Assembly (NCBI RefSeq): GCF_005145005.1
Contig: NZ_CP039712.1
Span: 1,842,501-1,906,500 of the forward strand
Reading direction: 5' to 3'
Source: Vagococcus zengguangii
Lineage (GTDB): Bacteria > Bacillota > Bacilli > Lactobacillales > Vagococcaceae
Length of the DNA stretch: 64,000 nt
Positions 1 to 10,059 of this stretch are shown here, one piece after another. A program made the translations under genes and the position numbers. The number at the start of each line of letters is the position of its first letter. Within the stretch, counting starts at the first letter, position 1. The notes beneath the pieces were generated by a model. It was not told the DNA's origin, did no database searches, and saw nothing but the letters and a program-made list of their open reading frames with translations.

Positions 1-2301
1 TCCTGCCACCTTAGCTTCTAATAAGAACATCCCTTGTCCTTCATATTTAGAGAACAAGACCGCACAATCACATTGACTCATCAAATAATGCGGATTAGCA
101 ATGTGACCATAAGAAAAAACGTGATCTTGTAAGCCTAATTCCAAAATAGTATGGTTAATCGCCTGCTCTAATGGTCCTTCACCTAATAAGTGCAATCTAA
201 CTTGAGGATGTTTCTTGACTACTTCTTTGAAAGCTGCCAACATTTCCAAGTGATTTTTTTCAGGTGAAAAGCGGGCTGCTGCAATAAAATGAGTCGCTTG
301 CTCATCAAGCGTTGGAATCAAGGTTAGCTGACTCGTTTGACGCTCACTTTTTTCGGAAATAATTAACCTTGATAATGAATAGTCATTGTTTAGTTGCTCA
401 CCCTTTTCAATCCCTGTCAAAATACCACGCCAATCAATTAAGTTTTCCAACGCTGCCATTTGGCCGCTCTTAACTTTCGGGGCAAACTTAGCTAATGTTT
501 GACGATTACTTTCTTTAGCTGATTCGGTCACTGAGATTATTTTGTCAAAATAATGATATAAACTGAAAATCACTTTCAAATTCCAACGGTGTTTATAACG
601 ATTGTTAATCACTTTGTTGTACTCTTCGAGCATCAAATTATGAAAAAATGCAAATTTACGTTCAACTTTTGAAAAAGCAATCAGTGAAGTCATTACTTTA
701 TTATAGCCACCAAAATCAATGATTACATCCGGCATTAAGTTCCCAAATATCCGTCTAAAATCTGTTTGATAATAACGCTCAACTTTGGCTATATCAACAT
801 TCTTAGCTCCTAGACCGCGTCTTAAAAACAAATCAACTGCCAAGCTATCTTGATAACTTTGGGGAATTCGACCAAATTTATATATAACTTTTGCATTTTT
901 ATTTAGTCGTTGATAATTTTGGCTCTTTTCTTGATGGTTCGCAATGTTATCAAATTCAAAAATAATTAATTCATATTTATCGTAGTCAATTTCATTCGTT
1001 AAGTTGATTAACGAGTTAGTAATGCCATTATTGAATAAGCCACCAGCATATAAAACAATCACTTGTTTTTCGTTTTTGTAACTTATTTCTTCAGCGGTAA
1101 TTTGATTATTAAAAACAATATCAACTACTCGTTGTGCTGCTTCACCGTTATCTTTAGAGCAAAAATTCCCCAAATATTGCTGACGACTATTCGCTGTTTG
1201 TAACATATAATCAGCTTCAGGAATTTGGACACCTTTGACTAATTCATTAAAGGTACGATAGACTTGTCCAGGTAATCCTTCAACTTCTAGATATAGACCA
1301 CGTGTATTCTGATAACTTTCAAGGTCTGGCATATAAAAATAAATTGGACGATTGTTTGGTAAATAGTCAAAAAAGATAGAGGAATAATCGGTAATTAATC
1401 CATCAACAGCTCCTAGTAATTCATTAGTATCCACCCAATCTGGAACTACTTTATCAGCTAAACCTAACGTCACGAACGATTGGTAAATGAAATAATGCGA
1501 CTTCAACAAGACCTGTGTCTTATCACCTAAAGCTACTTGTAGTTGCTCCACTTGATTAACTAAACTAGCGATATCAGCTTCTGAAGTGTCTTCTAAACTT
1601 TTCTTCCACGTCGGTGCGTATAAAAGAATTGCTTTATCAGACGGTAATTGATAGTTATTAATTACCTCTTCTCTTGGTAAGAAGTTACGATCCACACGTG
1701 CATTGCCAGTAATAAAAACTCGACCTGGGAAAATCCCATCACAATCATGTGAGGTAAGAAGCTTATCCGCCGTAAAACGATTGGGCATCATCAAATAATC
1801 GGTCGCCAATAAATTGCGCTGAATATTTTTATGATCCGTAATGCTTGCTGATAAAATATCTTTTCCTAGTGTTTTAAGCGGTGTCCCATGCCAAGTGTTA
1901 ACATATATTTGTTCTGCTCTTTTAACAAAATACGGCATAAAAGAGGTGTCATTAATTAAGTATTTAGCCGTCGCTAATAGTTTAAAGTATTGTTTGCTTT
2001 CGTATTTTACTAGCTGGGTTTGTTTATCTTTTTTCATTTGAGCTGTTAATGGACTCTCTTCTATATATACCCAGTATTTTTTTAAATTTGGATGTGTTTT
2101 AACTAATTGCTGATAAATCGCATAGACATTCCCAGTAGTTGTCACGGCATGATAACTTTCGAATAACACACTATCTTCTTGAATCTCAGATTGATGAAGG
2201 GCTGTATAGTAACTAGCCAACTCTCGAAAACGGTTATCACGCCATTTTTTTGTTTGAGTACCACCAAAATTGATGATTTCCTTTATTTTTTGTTGTCCCA
2301 T
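1..2301 (-). CDS. TagF-like glycerophosphotransferase / glycosyltransferase fusion (3' end outside window)
   Basis: An open frame of 767 codons runs from the ATG at 2301 to the window edge without a stop, so the C-terminus is missing. The N-terminal part has the CDP-glycerol glycerophosphotransferase signature WHGTPLK (W at residue 137). The last part seen has the GT4 motif RFSPEKNH (near position 270). It is therefore a fusion of a teichoic acid polymerase-type domain with a GT-B glycosyltransferase, acting at the inner membrane face in WTA synthesis. No GW-like insert is visible here, unlike its relatives at 10164 and 14720. The start is supported by AGGAG a few bases upstream and by a TTGTGC-N16-TATGAT promoter. 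Exact substrate is unknown. Confidence 0.85.
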   Translation of the reverse strand, partial: MGQQKIKEIINFGGTQTKKWRDNRFRELASYYTALHQSEIQEDSVLFESYHAVTTTGNVYAIYQQLVKTHPNLKKYWVYIEESPLTAQMKKDKQTQLVKYESKQYFKLLATAKYLINDTSFMPYFVKRAEQIYVNTWHGTPLKTLGKDILSASITDHKNIQRNLLATDYLMMPNRFTADKLLTSHDCDGIFPGRVFITGNARVDRNFLPREEVINNYQLPSDKAILLYAPTWKKSLEDTSEADIASLVNQVEQLQVALGDKTQVLLKSHYFIYQSFVTLGLADKVVPDWVDTNELLGAVDGLITDYSSIFFDYLPNNRPIYFYMPDLESYQNTRGLYLEVEGLPGQVYRTFNELVKGVQIPEADYMLQTANSRQQYLGNFCSKDNGEAAQRVVDIVFNNQITAEEISYKNEKQVIVLYAGGLFNNGITNSLINLTNEIDYDKYELIIFEFDNIANHQEKSQNYQRLNKNAKVIYKFGRIPQSYQDSLAVDLFLRRGLGAKNVDIAKVERYYQTDFRRIFGNLMPDVIIDFGGYNKVMTSLIAFSKVERKFAFFHNLMLEEYNKVINNRYKHRWNLKVIFSLYHYFDKIISVTESAKESNRQTLAKFAPKVKSGQMAALENLIDWRGILTGIEKGEQLNNDYSLSRLIISEKSERQTSQLTLIPTLDEQATHFIAAARFSPEKNHLEMLAAFKEVVKKHPQVRLHLLGEGPLEQAINHTILELGLQDHVFSYGHIANPHYLMSQCDCAVLFSKYEGQGMFLLEAKVAG

Positions 2302-2337
2302 ATTCTTTCTCCTATGCACATATCTCAATATTCATTC

Positions 2338-2365
2338 ATCATACTATATTTTATTATTAGCACAA
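2338..2365 (-). promoter_or_regulatory. sigma-A type promoter for the TagF-GT gene ending off-window
   Basis: On the minus strand TTGTGC (2360-2365), a 16-bp spacer and TATGAT (2338-2343) lie about 40 bp before the start codon at 2301. It gives this gene its own transcript after the autolysin terminator. Confidence 0.5.
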
Positions 2366-2463
2366 AATCGAAAGTGTTATTTAATGAACATTTTAGTTAA
2401 AAATCAGAGATATTCGAACAAAAAACCTAAATAAAATACAAACCATCCTAATTTGCACAAAAA

Positions 2464-2502
2464 GAACCTAACAATCAGAATATTGTGCTGACTGTCAGGC
2501 TC
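2464..2502 (-). terminator. terminator of the amidase gene
   Basis: On the minus strand an imperfect hairpin beginning GAGCCTGACAGTCAG and closing CTGATTGTTAGGTTC is followed by a T-run. It lies 45 bp after the amidase stop codon. Confidence 0.7.
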
Positions 2503-2547
2503 AAAATCTCTCTTATTCAATTAGTATAGGTTGTTTATACCTTTTAA

Positions 2548-5295
2548 TTAGTAAACCGCTCGGTAATCCACCCAGCCAACGTTCTCGATGTAATAAGTCT
2601 TAATTCCTTCACTTGTTTTACCATAACGAGTAGTGCGAACTGTGTCATTAACTTTATACTTGCTAGAAATTGATTTTATTACGGTAGCATCAGCATTGTT
2701 AAATGGTGCACTATAAATATTGTAGCCAATGTTTTTAATCTTCATATTTTTAGCTTTAAATGAGCTATCATCCGTAAATGTCGCCACCTCTTTAACCGCT
2801 CGATAATCTATCCAACCGACATTCTCAATATAATATGTTTTTATACCCTCACTAGTTGTACCATAATGCGTCGCACGTACTTGTGCATTCACTGCGTATT
2901 TGCTACTAATTGGTGACACTACTGTTGAATTTTCGTTATTATATGGCGCACTGTAAATATTGTAGCCATTATTTTTGATTCTCATCGTTTTGGCACTGAA
3001 CGACGCATCATCTGTAAATGTTGCCACCTCTTTAACCGCTCGATAATCTACCCAACCGACATTCTCAATATAATATGTTTTGATACCTTCGCTAGTTGTA
3101 CCATAACGCGTCACACGCACTTGTGCATTCACTGCGTATTTGCTACTAATTGGTGACACTACTGCTGAATTTTCGTTATTATATGGCGCACTGTAAATAT
3201 TGTAGCCATTATTTTTGATTCTCATCGTTTTGGCACTGAACGACACATCATCATTAAATGTCGCTAAACTACCTAACGCACGATGATCTACCCAGCCAAC
3301 ATTTTCAATATAATATGTTTTAACACCGGAACTAGTGATACCATAACGTGTTATTTGAACTTTATTACCATTTTTGAATTTTTCTTTCAATTGTGTCACG
3401 CGATTTGCATTATAATTTCCGTATGGATTCGAATAAATATAGTAGCCATCATCCACAACGCGCATCCCAATTGCTTTGAAGCTTGTGTCTTCATCAAACG
3501 TTTTATAATTTTCAAACGCACGATAATCAACCCATCCCAAATTATTAATATGATAGGTTTTAACACCTGTACTAGTCACTACTTCCGAAGTAATTTCAGC
3601 ATTAGCATTAATTGCTAATTTATCTTTCAATAGGCTCACACGTTTCATTCCTAACGTATTGTAAGGTTTACTGTAAATGTAATAGCCATTATTCACAACT
3701 TTCATATTATTAGCAGGAGAAAAATCGGTTTGCGTTTTGATTGTTGCCAATTCAGATAACGCGCGACGGTCAACATAATAACCGTTTTCTAATTTATACA
3801 GTTTAATATTTTGAGAAGTTAACGTTTCAGCTACTACTTTAACTTGTTGTAAGTTTTGATAAACTTCTGACATTTGTTTTTGTCTACTAGCCCCTAAGGT
3901 ATTATATGGCAAGTCATATAAATAATAGCCTGTATTCGTAACACTCATGATTTTATCTACCGCTTTTTCTTCTACAACTGTTGCTTTAGCTTTTAAGGCA
4001 CGTTGATCAACATATAGACCATTAGCCAATCCATAAATCTTTACACCCTCGCTTGTAACGATGGCTTCTTTGACTTGGATTGGATCTTCATTCTTAGCGA
4101 TAGCTTGTAATGATTTTAGCGGTGTTGCACCTGGTGTATTATAAGGATTCGTATACAAACGATAAGAATTATCAGCCACTAGTAATTCATGATTAAAGGC
4201 TGTTTTACTTTTAATCGTGGCAGTTCGGTTATCACTTGCTTTAATCGCATTGTATTTGCTAACGATTAGGGCATAGAATTGATTCATGTTGTAACCCCAT
4301 TTAGCAAAATAGGTCACCGGATCAACGTGAGTCGTTCCTCCTAAATATTTTGAAACGGCATTATGACTAATAACCGAGCCTTTCCCTCCATTATTATCAG
4401 CAAGTGATGGTGTTAACCCCCACTGATACAATTGTGACGCAATCCAGTAAGCATCGTTACTAACTGATTTAGCAAAATTATGGAAACTACTTTCACGAAC
4501 TAATTCAATGTGAATATAAAACGGATTCGCTTGTCCACCAGCTCCCCAAGCTTTGTACTCGGTTGGTGCGGTTTCAATAACTTTGCCATTATCAACATAG
4601 GCGTGCACAAAAGCGTTATTGTAATTGTCATACATAAAATTGACTTCAGTCGAAATTGACGAATAATCATTGGCTGTTTCATGAACAACTACCCCCGTTG
4701 GACGATTATATTTATAATCATTCTTTGGTAACATATCAAAACGACTATCTTTAGAAATACTTGGATTAGGGAATTTTTGTTGCGCAATATAGTTATTAAC
4801 ATCTTGATATTTTTCCAAGACATTCATTGTGCGGGCAATTACCGCGGCAGCTTCTTGCTTTTCAAGTTCCGTGTGCGCTTCAGCTCCGGTCCCATCTGCC
4901 CCAACTGAGGTTGCGATGTCTTCAGGTGTTAACGAATCAAGCATCGCCTGAACATCAGGATGACGTTGATATTGATCTGCTAATTCCGCGGTGTAAATTC
5001 CTGTAACTAAATCTGGTGTAGTCGAAACTTCTTGAGAAGTACGGGCTGTTGGCATTTCTGGTGAGGCACTAGCAGTTGTTGCTGATGTTGATATTTCTTC
5101 TGAAGTTTGAGTAACTTGGTTAGCCTCTCCTGAACTTACTTCTGTAATAGCTGTTGCTAAACTTCCTGATGTATCACTTGCTGTTTCTGTTTGAGCAGTT
5201 GCTGATGAAGCAGTTGTTTCAGCAATCGCTAACGTTGGTAAAATACTACTACTAAATAACATCGTGACAAGCATAAGACTTAGTGGTTTTTTCAT
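2548..5295 (-). CDS. secreted N-acetylmuramoyl-L-alanine amidase with seven GW repeats
   Basis: Peptidoglycan hydrolase of 915 aa. Residues 1-25 form a signal peptide (MKK, hydrophobic core, AIAE), followed by a Ser/Thr/Glu/Ala-rich linker to about residue 95. An Amidase_2-type domain covers about 190-350; VVVHETAN (H205) and the THVDP box (H322, D324) supply likely zinc and catalytic residues. The rest is seven tandem GW modules of about 75 aa, most ending in the pattern YYIENVGWVDYRA; the first two are degenerate (GLYVDQRA, GYYVDRRA). GW modules are known to hold autolysins at the surface by binding teichoic acids, which fits the adjacent WTA genes. There is no LPXTG motif. GAAGGAG 10 bp upstream supports the start. 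Confidence 0.92.
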   Translation of the reverse strand: MKKPLSLMLVTMLFSSSILPTLAIAETTASSATAQTETASDTSGSLATAITEVSSGEANQVTQTSEEISTSATTASASPEMPTARTSQEVSTTPDLVTGIYTAELADQYQRHPDVQAMLDSLTPEDIATSVGADGTGAEAHTELEKQEAAAVIARTMNVLEKYQDVNNYIAQQKFPNPSISKDSRFDMLPKNDYKYNRPTGVVVHETANDYSSISTEVNFMYDNYNNAFVHAYVDNGKVIETAPTEYKAWGAGGQANPFYIHIELVRESSFHNFAKSVSNDAYWIASQLYQWGLTPSLADNNGGKGSVISHNAVSKYLGGTTHVDPVTYFAKWGYNMNQFYALIVSKYNAIKASDNRTATIKSKTAFNHELLVADNSYRLYTNPYNTPGATPLKSLQAIAKNEDPIQVKEAIVTSEGVKIYGLANGLYVDQRALKAKATVVEEKAVDKIMSVTNTGYYLYDLPYNTLGASRQKQMSEVYQNLQQVKVVAETLTSQNIKLYKLENGYYVDRRALSELATIKTQTDFSPANNMKVVNNGYYIYSKPYNTLGMKRVSLLKDKLAINANAEITSEVVTSTGVKTYHINNLGWVDYRAFENYKTFDEDTSFKAIGMRVVDDGYYIYSNPYGNYNANRVTQLKEKFKNGNKVQITRYGITSSGVKTYYIENVGWVDHRALGSLATFNDDVSFSAKTMRIKNNGYNIYSAPYNNENSAVVSPISSKYAVNAQVRVTRYGTTSEGIKTYYIENVGWVDYRAVKEVATFTDDASFSAKTMRIKNNGYNIYSAPYNNENSTVVSPISSKYAVNAQVRATHYGTTSEGIKTYYIENVGWIDYRAVKEVATFTDDSSFKAKNMKIKNIGYNIYSAPFNNADATVIKSISSKYKVNDTVRTTRYGKTSEGIKTYYIENVGWVDYRAVY

Positions 5296-5317
5296 AAAAA
5301 TAATAGCTCCTTCAATA

Positions 5318-5354
5318 AATAATAGCGCGAAATATGAGCTTTCGCGCTATTATT
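5318..5354 (-). terminator. hairpin between the two autolysin genes
   Basis: A perfect 15-bp inverted repeat (AATAATAGCGCGAAA / TTTCGCGCTATTATT) with a 7-nt loop lies after the glucosaminidase stop and just before the amidase ribosome binding site. The T-run is better on the plus strand, so on the minus strand it may only partly terminate, or may protect the mRNA end. Confidence 0.6.
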
Positions 5355-5386
5355 ATTTTTTTCCAATTAACAATCCTAATAAAGCT

Positions 5387-8300
5387 CTATTTTAGAATAT
5401 CATAAATCTCTTTAGCCATGACAGAAATTGTCTCGTAGCTAGTATTACCACTTGTCATAACGGATAAAACAAATGGTGTATTAGCATAGACTATTGCTAC
5501 ATCATGACGATAATCGTAAACATCACCGATCTTATGACCAACTTTTACTGGTAAATATTTTGGAATTCGTTGATTGTCGTAGACCGTATTTTGTAAATAT
5601 TGAGTTGCTTGTCCACCTTGCTTATAGATAGCTTCCATCAATTTAGCGTTTTCTTTAGCAGTAATTGAGAAAGGGCTATCCCATGTACGACCAATGATAT
5701 TTGAAATCTCTTTTTTCATCGTTGCGTCATATTTACCACATGCATAATATGCTAAGAAGTTTGTCCCTTGGTTGTCGGAGTATTTAATCGTCCAATTCAA
5801 GATTTCATCGATGCTGTAGTATTTATTCTTAGGTTTCGACTGTAAAATACCTGCACCTCCACGCATATAAGCATTGGTCATATTATTAATAGCGTCAGTG
5901 TATAAATATTTCGCAGTGGGCTTAATTTTACCAGCATTGATCTGTTTTTGCGTGTAATAAATAGCTGGTAATTTACCGGTACTTGGCGCTGTATAGCGTT
6001 TATTTGCATTAATGCTAGCAGTTGAATGATCCCCCATACTTTCAACATAAATACCAAAACGACTTGAGTTGTATTTATTATTTAACAAGGTTTGGACTTT
6101 CTTCATTTTCTCAGCATGGATGCTTTCTGTTAATGCTCGATGATCGACCCAGCCGACATTTTTGATGTAGTAAACTTGAACGCCTTCACTAGTTGTTACT
6201 TGCTTCGTAACCGTCACTACACTACCATTACTATATTTTGATTTTAACGAACCAACTAATTTCATATCAGCTGTATTAAACGGTGCTGAGTAAATATTGT
6301 AGCCGTTGTTTTTGACAGCAAACGATTTATTCAATGTTTTTTCACTCTTAATCGTTGCAACTTCTTTTACAGCACGATAATCTACCCAGCCGACATTCTC
6401 GATGTAATATGTTTTGATCCCTTCGCTTGTTTTCCCGTAGCGTGTGACACGCACTAGATCGTTCACATTATACTTTTTGCTAAGTGCAGAAGTGACCACT
6501 GAATCAGTTGTATTGTACGGTGTTTTGTAAATGTTATAGCCATTGTTTTTGATACGCATATTTTTAGCTTTGAAATTAGCATCATCTGTGTACGTTGCCA
6601 TTTCTTTAATTGCACGATAGTCGACCCAACCAGCATTTTCGATATAGTAGGTTTTGATTCCTTCGCTTGTTTTTCCGTAGCGTGTAACACGTACTTGATC
6701 GTTCACTTTAAATTTTGTACTGATTGCTGCAGTTGCGACAGAGTTTTCGGTATTATAAGGCGTACGGTAAAACTTATAGCCATTATCTTTAATCCTTACA
6801 TTTTTCGAGACAAAATTGGTATCATCTGTGTACGTTGCAAACTCACTCAACGCACGATAATCGACCCAACCGACATTTTCAATATAGTAAGTCTTAACAC
6901 CAGTACTAGTCGTTCCATAACGAGTCACACGAACGGCATCACCTTTAGCATACTTTATTTTGACTTGTGTTCCTTGTTTAGAACCACTTGTGTTATATGG
7001 AGCGCTGTAGAAGTAATAGCCATTGTCTTTAACTTTCATGTTTTTAGCGACAAATGACGAATCTTCGGTAAATGTTGCGAATTCACCTAGTACACGATAA
7101 TCGACCCAGCCTATATTCTCGATATAGTAGGTTTTAACGCCCTCACTCGTTGTAGCATAACGAGTCACACGAACAGCATCACCTGCTTTATATTTATCTT
7201 TTACAAGCACATTTCTAAATGAATCCGCAGTATGATAAGGATTCGTATACACATAGTAGCTCGTGTTAATGACTTTCATGTCCCTAGCGACAAAACTTAG
7301 ATCTTCTAGATAAGTCGCCAAAGTCCCTAACGAGCGATGGTCAACCCAACCGACATTTTCAATATAGTAAGTTTTCACGCCTTTACTAGTTACGGCATAC
7401 TGAGTCACAGGTACTGCTTGACCGTTTTTATATAGAGCTGATAATTGTTTTAATTTAACACTGTCATAAGTCTTATACGGGGCGCGATAGACATAATAAC
7501 CTTCATCAGCGATTCGCATGTTAGTATTACGGGTTTCTAAGGTAGCTACTGCGGCTTCCACATTACCTAAAGCGCGGTAATCGACCCAACCTAAGTCTTG
7601 AATATAACATACTTTTACGCCAGTCGAGGTCGTTGCAGTCATCGTAACGATTATCCCACTATCAACCTCAAAATAATCAGCTAGCTTACCCGCTCGATAA
7701 GCACCTTTCGTGCCATATGGTGCAGTATATATATAGTAGCTATTACTTGCAATTCTTGAAGTCTTGTTTAGATTTTGACCCGTCAAGGTGTAAGTTGCTT
7801 CAGGTACATCATATTGGGTAAAACCATATGTTTCAATCACGTTATTTAACTTCGTACCATAGTTCGGATCAGTTGCATAACGGCCCGTCAAAGCCGCAGT
7901 AGCATCTTGATACGTTTTAGTATTTTCTTTCCAAACTCCTGCATAGTAATTGGCATCCCATGAGACACCTTTTCTGATTTTCTTTACATAATCTTGTAAA
8001 GACTCTTCATAAGAATTATATTTTTGGAATTTAGCGATAACAACATGCGCTACTTGATTGTCATCATATTCAATCGTTTCCATCTCAACATAATCACCAA
8101 CTCCACTATACTTAACCCCAAATAGGTTATAGTTTGGGGCACTTGCTAGCGTACTTGTTCCGTAAGCACTTTCTAGTGAAGCCTGTGCCATCATAACGGA
8201 GGCGTACAAATTATTAGCAATTGAAAGTTTTCTAACCGATGGTAATATTGCTTCAACAAATGACGTTACTCGCTCTGGAACTGTCGCTTTTTGTTGACTA

Positions 8301-8692
8301 CGGTAGTTACCAACCGTCTCCATAATCTTCAACGCTTCAGCTCTGACTGCTTCTTGAACCGAATCTGAAATTTCCAAGTCTTCTAATGGTTTAACTTCGC
8401 TTGATTCTTCAACTGATGAAACCGTTGATGTTTGCACAGTCGAACCTATCTGCTGTTCAGCACTATCTGACACTTCATCATCAGCCTCAACTTTTTCAAC
8501 TGGTTCAAAACTTGATGATGGTGTTACTTGATTATTTTCAACTGATGATTCTGTACCGCTAGTATTCTCTTTTATTGCAGCTTGGCTTTCTGAAGCAACC
8601 TCTGAAGTTGTTTCTGCTATCACTTCAGTGACTTGCAACATAGGTGATAAAACTAACGTACTAACCAACATGTTTGTTACGATTTTTTTCAC
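5387..8692 (-). CDS. secreted glucosaminidase, seven GW repeats, C-terminal class A beta-lactamase-like domain
   Basis: The reading frame is open further upstream, but the GTG at 8692 is the likely start: AGGAGG sits 6 bp before it, and a signal peptide (VKKIVTNML..., cut near VIAET) follows directly. The product is 1101 aa. A Ser/Glu-rich linker to about 130 precedes a GH73 glucosaminidase domain (about 140-295; ASLESAYGT, catalytic Glu about 174; RYATDPNYG). Seven GW modules follow (about 305-855; LGWVDYRA, VGWVDHRS and so on). Residues 859-1101 form a serine hydrolase domain with STGK (S904, K907), SDN (972-974) and HKIG in place of KTG. A class A deacylation Glu is not obvious, so a peptidase or esterase role is as likely as beta-lactam hydrolysis. 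Confidence 0.88.
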   Translation of the reverse strand: MKKIVTNMLVSTLVLSPMLQVTEVIAETTSEVASESQAAIKENTSGTESSVENNQVTPSSSFEPVEKVEADDEVSDSAEQQIGSTVQTSTVSSVEESSEVKPLEDLEISDSVQEAVRAEALKIMETVGNYRSQQKATVPERVTSFVEAILPSVRKLSIANNLYASVMMAQASLESAYGTSTLASAPNYNLFGVKYSGVGDYVEMETIEYDDNQVAHVVIAKFQKYNSYEESLQDYVKKIRKGVSWDANYYAGVWKENTKTYQDATAALTGRYATDPNYGTKLNNVIETYGFTQYDVPEATYTLTGQNLNKTSRIASNSYYIYTAPYGTKGAYRAGKLADYFEVDSGIIVTMTATTSTGVKVCYIQDLGWVDYRALGNVEAAVATLETRNTNMRIADEGYYVYRAPYKTYDSVKLKQLSALYKNGQAVPVTQYAVTSKGVKTYYIENVGWVDHRSLGTLATYLEDLSFVARDMKVINTSYYVYTNPYHTADSFRNVLVKDKYKAGDAVRVTRYATTSEGVKTYYIENIGWVDYRVLGEFATFTEDSSFVAKNMKVKDNGYYFYSAPYNTSGSKQGTQVKIKYAKGDAVRVTRYGTTSTGVKTYYIENVGWVDYRALSEFATYTDDTNFVSKNVRIKDNGYKFYRTPYNTENSVATAAISTKFKVNDQVRVTRYGKTSEGIKTYYIENAGWVDYRAIKEMATYTDDANFKAKNMRIKNNGYNIYKTPYNTTDSVVTSALSKKYNVNDLVRVTRYGKTSEGIKTYYIENVGWVDYRAVKEVATIKSEKTLNKSFAVKNNGYNIYSAPFNTADMKLVGSLKSKYSNGSVVTVTKQVTTSEGVQVYYIKNVGWVDHRALTESIHAEKMKKVQTLLNNKYNSSRFGIYVESMGDHSTASINANKRYTAPSTGKLPAIYYTQKQINAGKIKPTAKYLYTDAINNMTNAYMRGGAGILQSKPKNKYYSIDEILNWTIKYSDNQGTNFLAYYACGKYDATMKKEISNIIGRTWDSPFSITAKENAKLMEAIYKQGGQATQYLQNTVYDNQRIPKYLPVKVGHKIGDVYDYRHDVAIVYANTPFVLSVMTSGNTSYETISVMAKEIYDILK

Positions 8693-8813
8693 AAGATTCC
8701 TCCTAAAATGTTCATTATCTACCTCTACATTTTTAAATTTCCAACATTTTCTATTATACAGGATATTATCGTCAAAAAAATAATAACTTACGTTTATTAA
8801 AATCTTTTTATTT

Positions 8814-9944
8814 CTAATCAATCATAATTCTTAAGTGATACTTGTCTTTTAATTTTTCGATTTTATTATAAAAATAGTCAATGGCAATAGATGTTCCTAG
8901 TGATAACAATATTAAAACCAATAAATTAATAATCGGATTTCTAGAAATAAAAACCAACTTAACAAAAATTGAAAAACGGTAGCAAAAGAAACTATGGACG
9001 AGCCACATATTCGTGCTATGTTGACCTAAAAAAATAAAAACGGTAGTTAGTATTTTACTAGTATTAATGACGCTAACTAGTAAAGCGACTAAAACTGGTG
9101 TCAAAACAAAATAATAAAATTCAAAGCCACTAAAATTAAGTAAATAAATAGCCGATAATACTCCCCCAATACTTAATAACCATTTCCCCCAATTTTTAAT
9201 CTGCGCTAACTTACTCATTAATTGATCTAATACGTTATATTTAGCAAAAGTGATACCGCTAAATAACGTCATAATCCCTGTTTGATTAAAAAACTTTTCA
9301 TAATAGATTTCTCCCTTTAAGGATTCAAAAACAGGTAGCTGAACTAGTTCAGGTAGAAAATTAATGACGAATAAATTCAAAAGAAAGACTAAACCCATTT
9401 CAATTGTCAAATCATTAATGTTTTTCGTTAACACGATGTAAATGTAACCAACTAAACAAGCAATCACAAACGCCATCACAAACCACCATTCACCATTATA
9501 TGCAGTGACGTTAATTCCCCAAAAATTAAGAATAAACGTTTGTAAATCAAAGTGACGATATAAATCTGAATAACGTGTTAACGCTTCTTGATTACCAAAG
9601 AAAATAAAGGCAATCGGAATAAATAGTATAAATATTTTCCAATATGAAAAATAAATACTTGTAATTCTTTTTGCGAGATTTAAGCGTCCTGAAATATACT
9701 GTTTATAGAGACCATATCCCACAAAAAACATAAATATTGAGACACAAATTTTCCCAAATCGACCGAATGCGATTAATATCGGTACACCATTAATTGACAT
9801 AGTGGTGAGTGGTCCAGTCATTGCTAAGTTGCCATTTGGTAGTCTGTCAGGAAATGTCCACAAGTGATGAATTAACATTAAAACAATCGCCATTCCTTTA
9901 GCTACCTTCGTATCCTTTCTAGTAAAAAGGATTTTTCTTTCCAA
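8814..9944 (-). CDS. membrane acyltransferase family 3 protein
   Basis: An integral membrane protein of 376 aa with about ten hydrophobic segments and the family signature GMAIVLMLIHHLW near the N-terminus (the HH region is the conserved acyl-transfer motif). Family members move acetyl or other acyl groups onto extracytoplasmic glycans. No SGNH domain is attached, unlike OatA. Its place between WTA genes and autolysins suggests O-acylation of teichoic acid or peptidoglycan, which is inference. The frame is open to 10088. AAGGAG lies 9 bp before a TTG codon at 9944, but directly abuts an ATG at 9953, so TTG is preferred. Confidence 0.75.
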   Translation of the reverse strand: MERKILFTRKDTKVAKGMAIVLMLIHHLWTFPDRLPNGNLAMTGPLTTMSINGVPILIAFGRFGKICVSIFMFFVGYGLYKQYISGRLNLAKRITSIYFSYWKIFILFIPIAFIFFGNQEALTRYSDLYRHFDLQTFILNFWGINVTAYNGEWWFVMAFVIACLVGYIYIVLTKNINDLTIEMGLVFLLNLFVINFLPELVQLPVFESLKGEIYYEKFFNQTGIMTLFSGITFAKYNVLDQLMSKLAQIKNWGKWLLSIGGVLSAIYLLNFSGFEFYYFVLTPVLVALLVSVINTSKILTTVFIFLGQHSTNMWLVHSFFCYRFSIFVKLVFISRNPIINLLVLILLSLGTSIAIDYFYNKIEKLKDKYHLRIMID

Positions 9945-10059
9945 TTGATTCATCTCCTTATTAATCTTAATAATCACATATTTTAATTCTTTTAGAACGA
10001 TTATATTCCAAAACATCCGTTCGCATAAAGACTCTCTAACGAACATCATTTCAACTAGA

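Noticed and set aside
1841-2041. Plus-strand small open frames at 1841 and 2179
   Set aside because: Antisense to the TagF-GT gene, with no ribosome binding site.
3283-3618. Plus-strand open frame across the GW repeats
   Set aside because: Complement of the amidase repeats; its Ile/Asn/Phe pattern only mirrors the repeat unit. The same applies to 6695-7057.
859-8692. Calling the C-terminal domain of the glucosaminidase a resistance beta-lactamase
   Set aside because: The serine motifs are there, but KTG is KIG and no deacylation Glu is clear, so only a beta-lactamase-like serine hydrolase is supported. (The relevant DNA is about 5387-6118.)
5387-8821. Longer form of the glucosaminidase starting at 8821
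   Set aside because: It would place 43 polar residues before the signal peptide and overlap the acyltransferase stop; the GTG at 8692 has an ideal AGGAGG.
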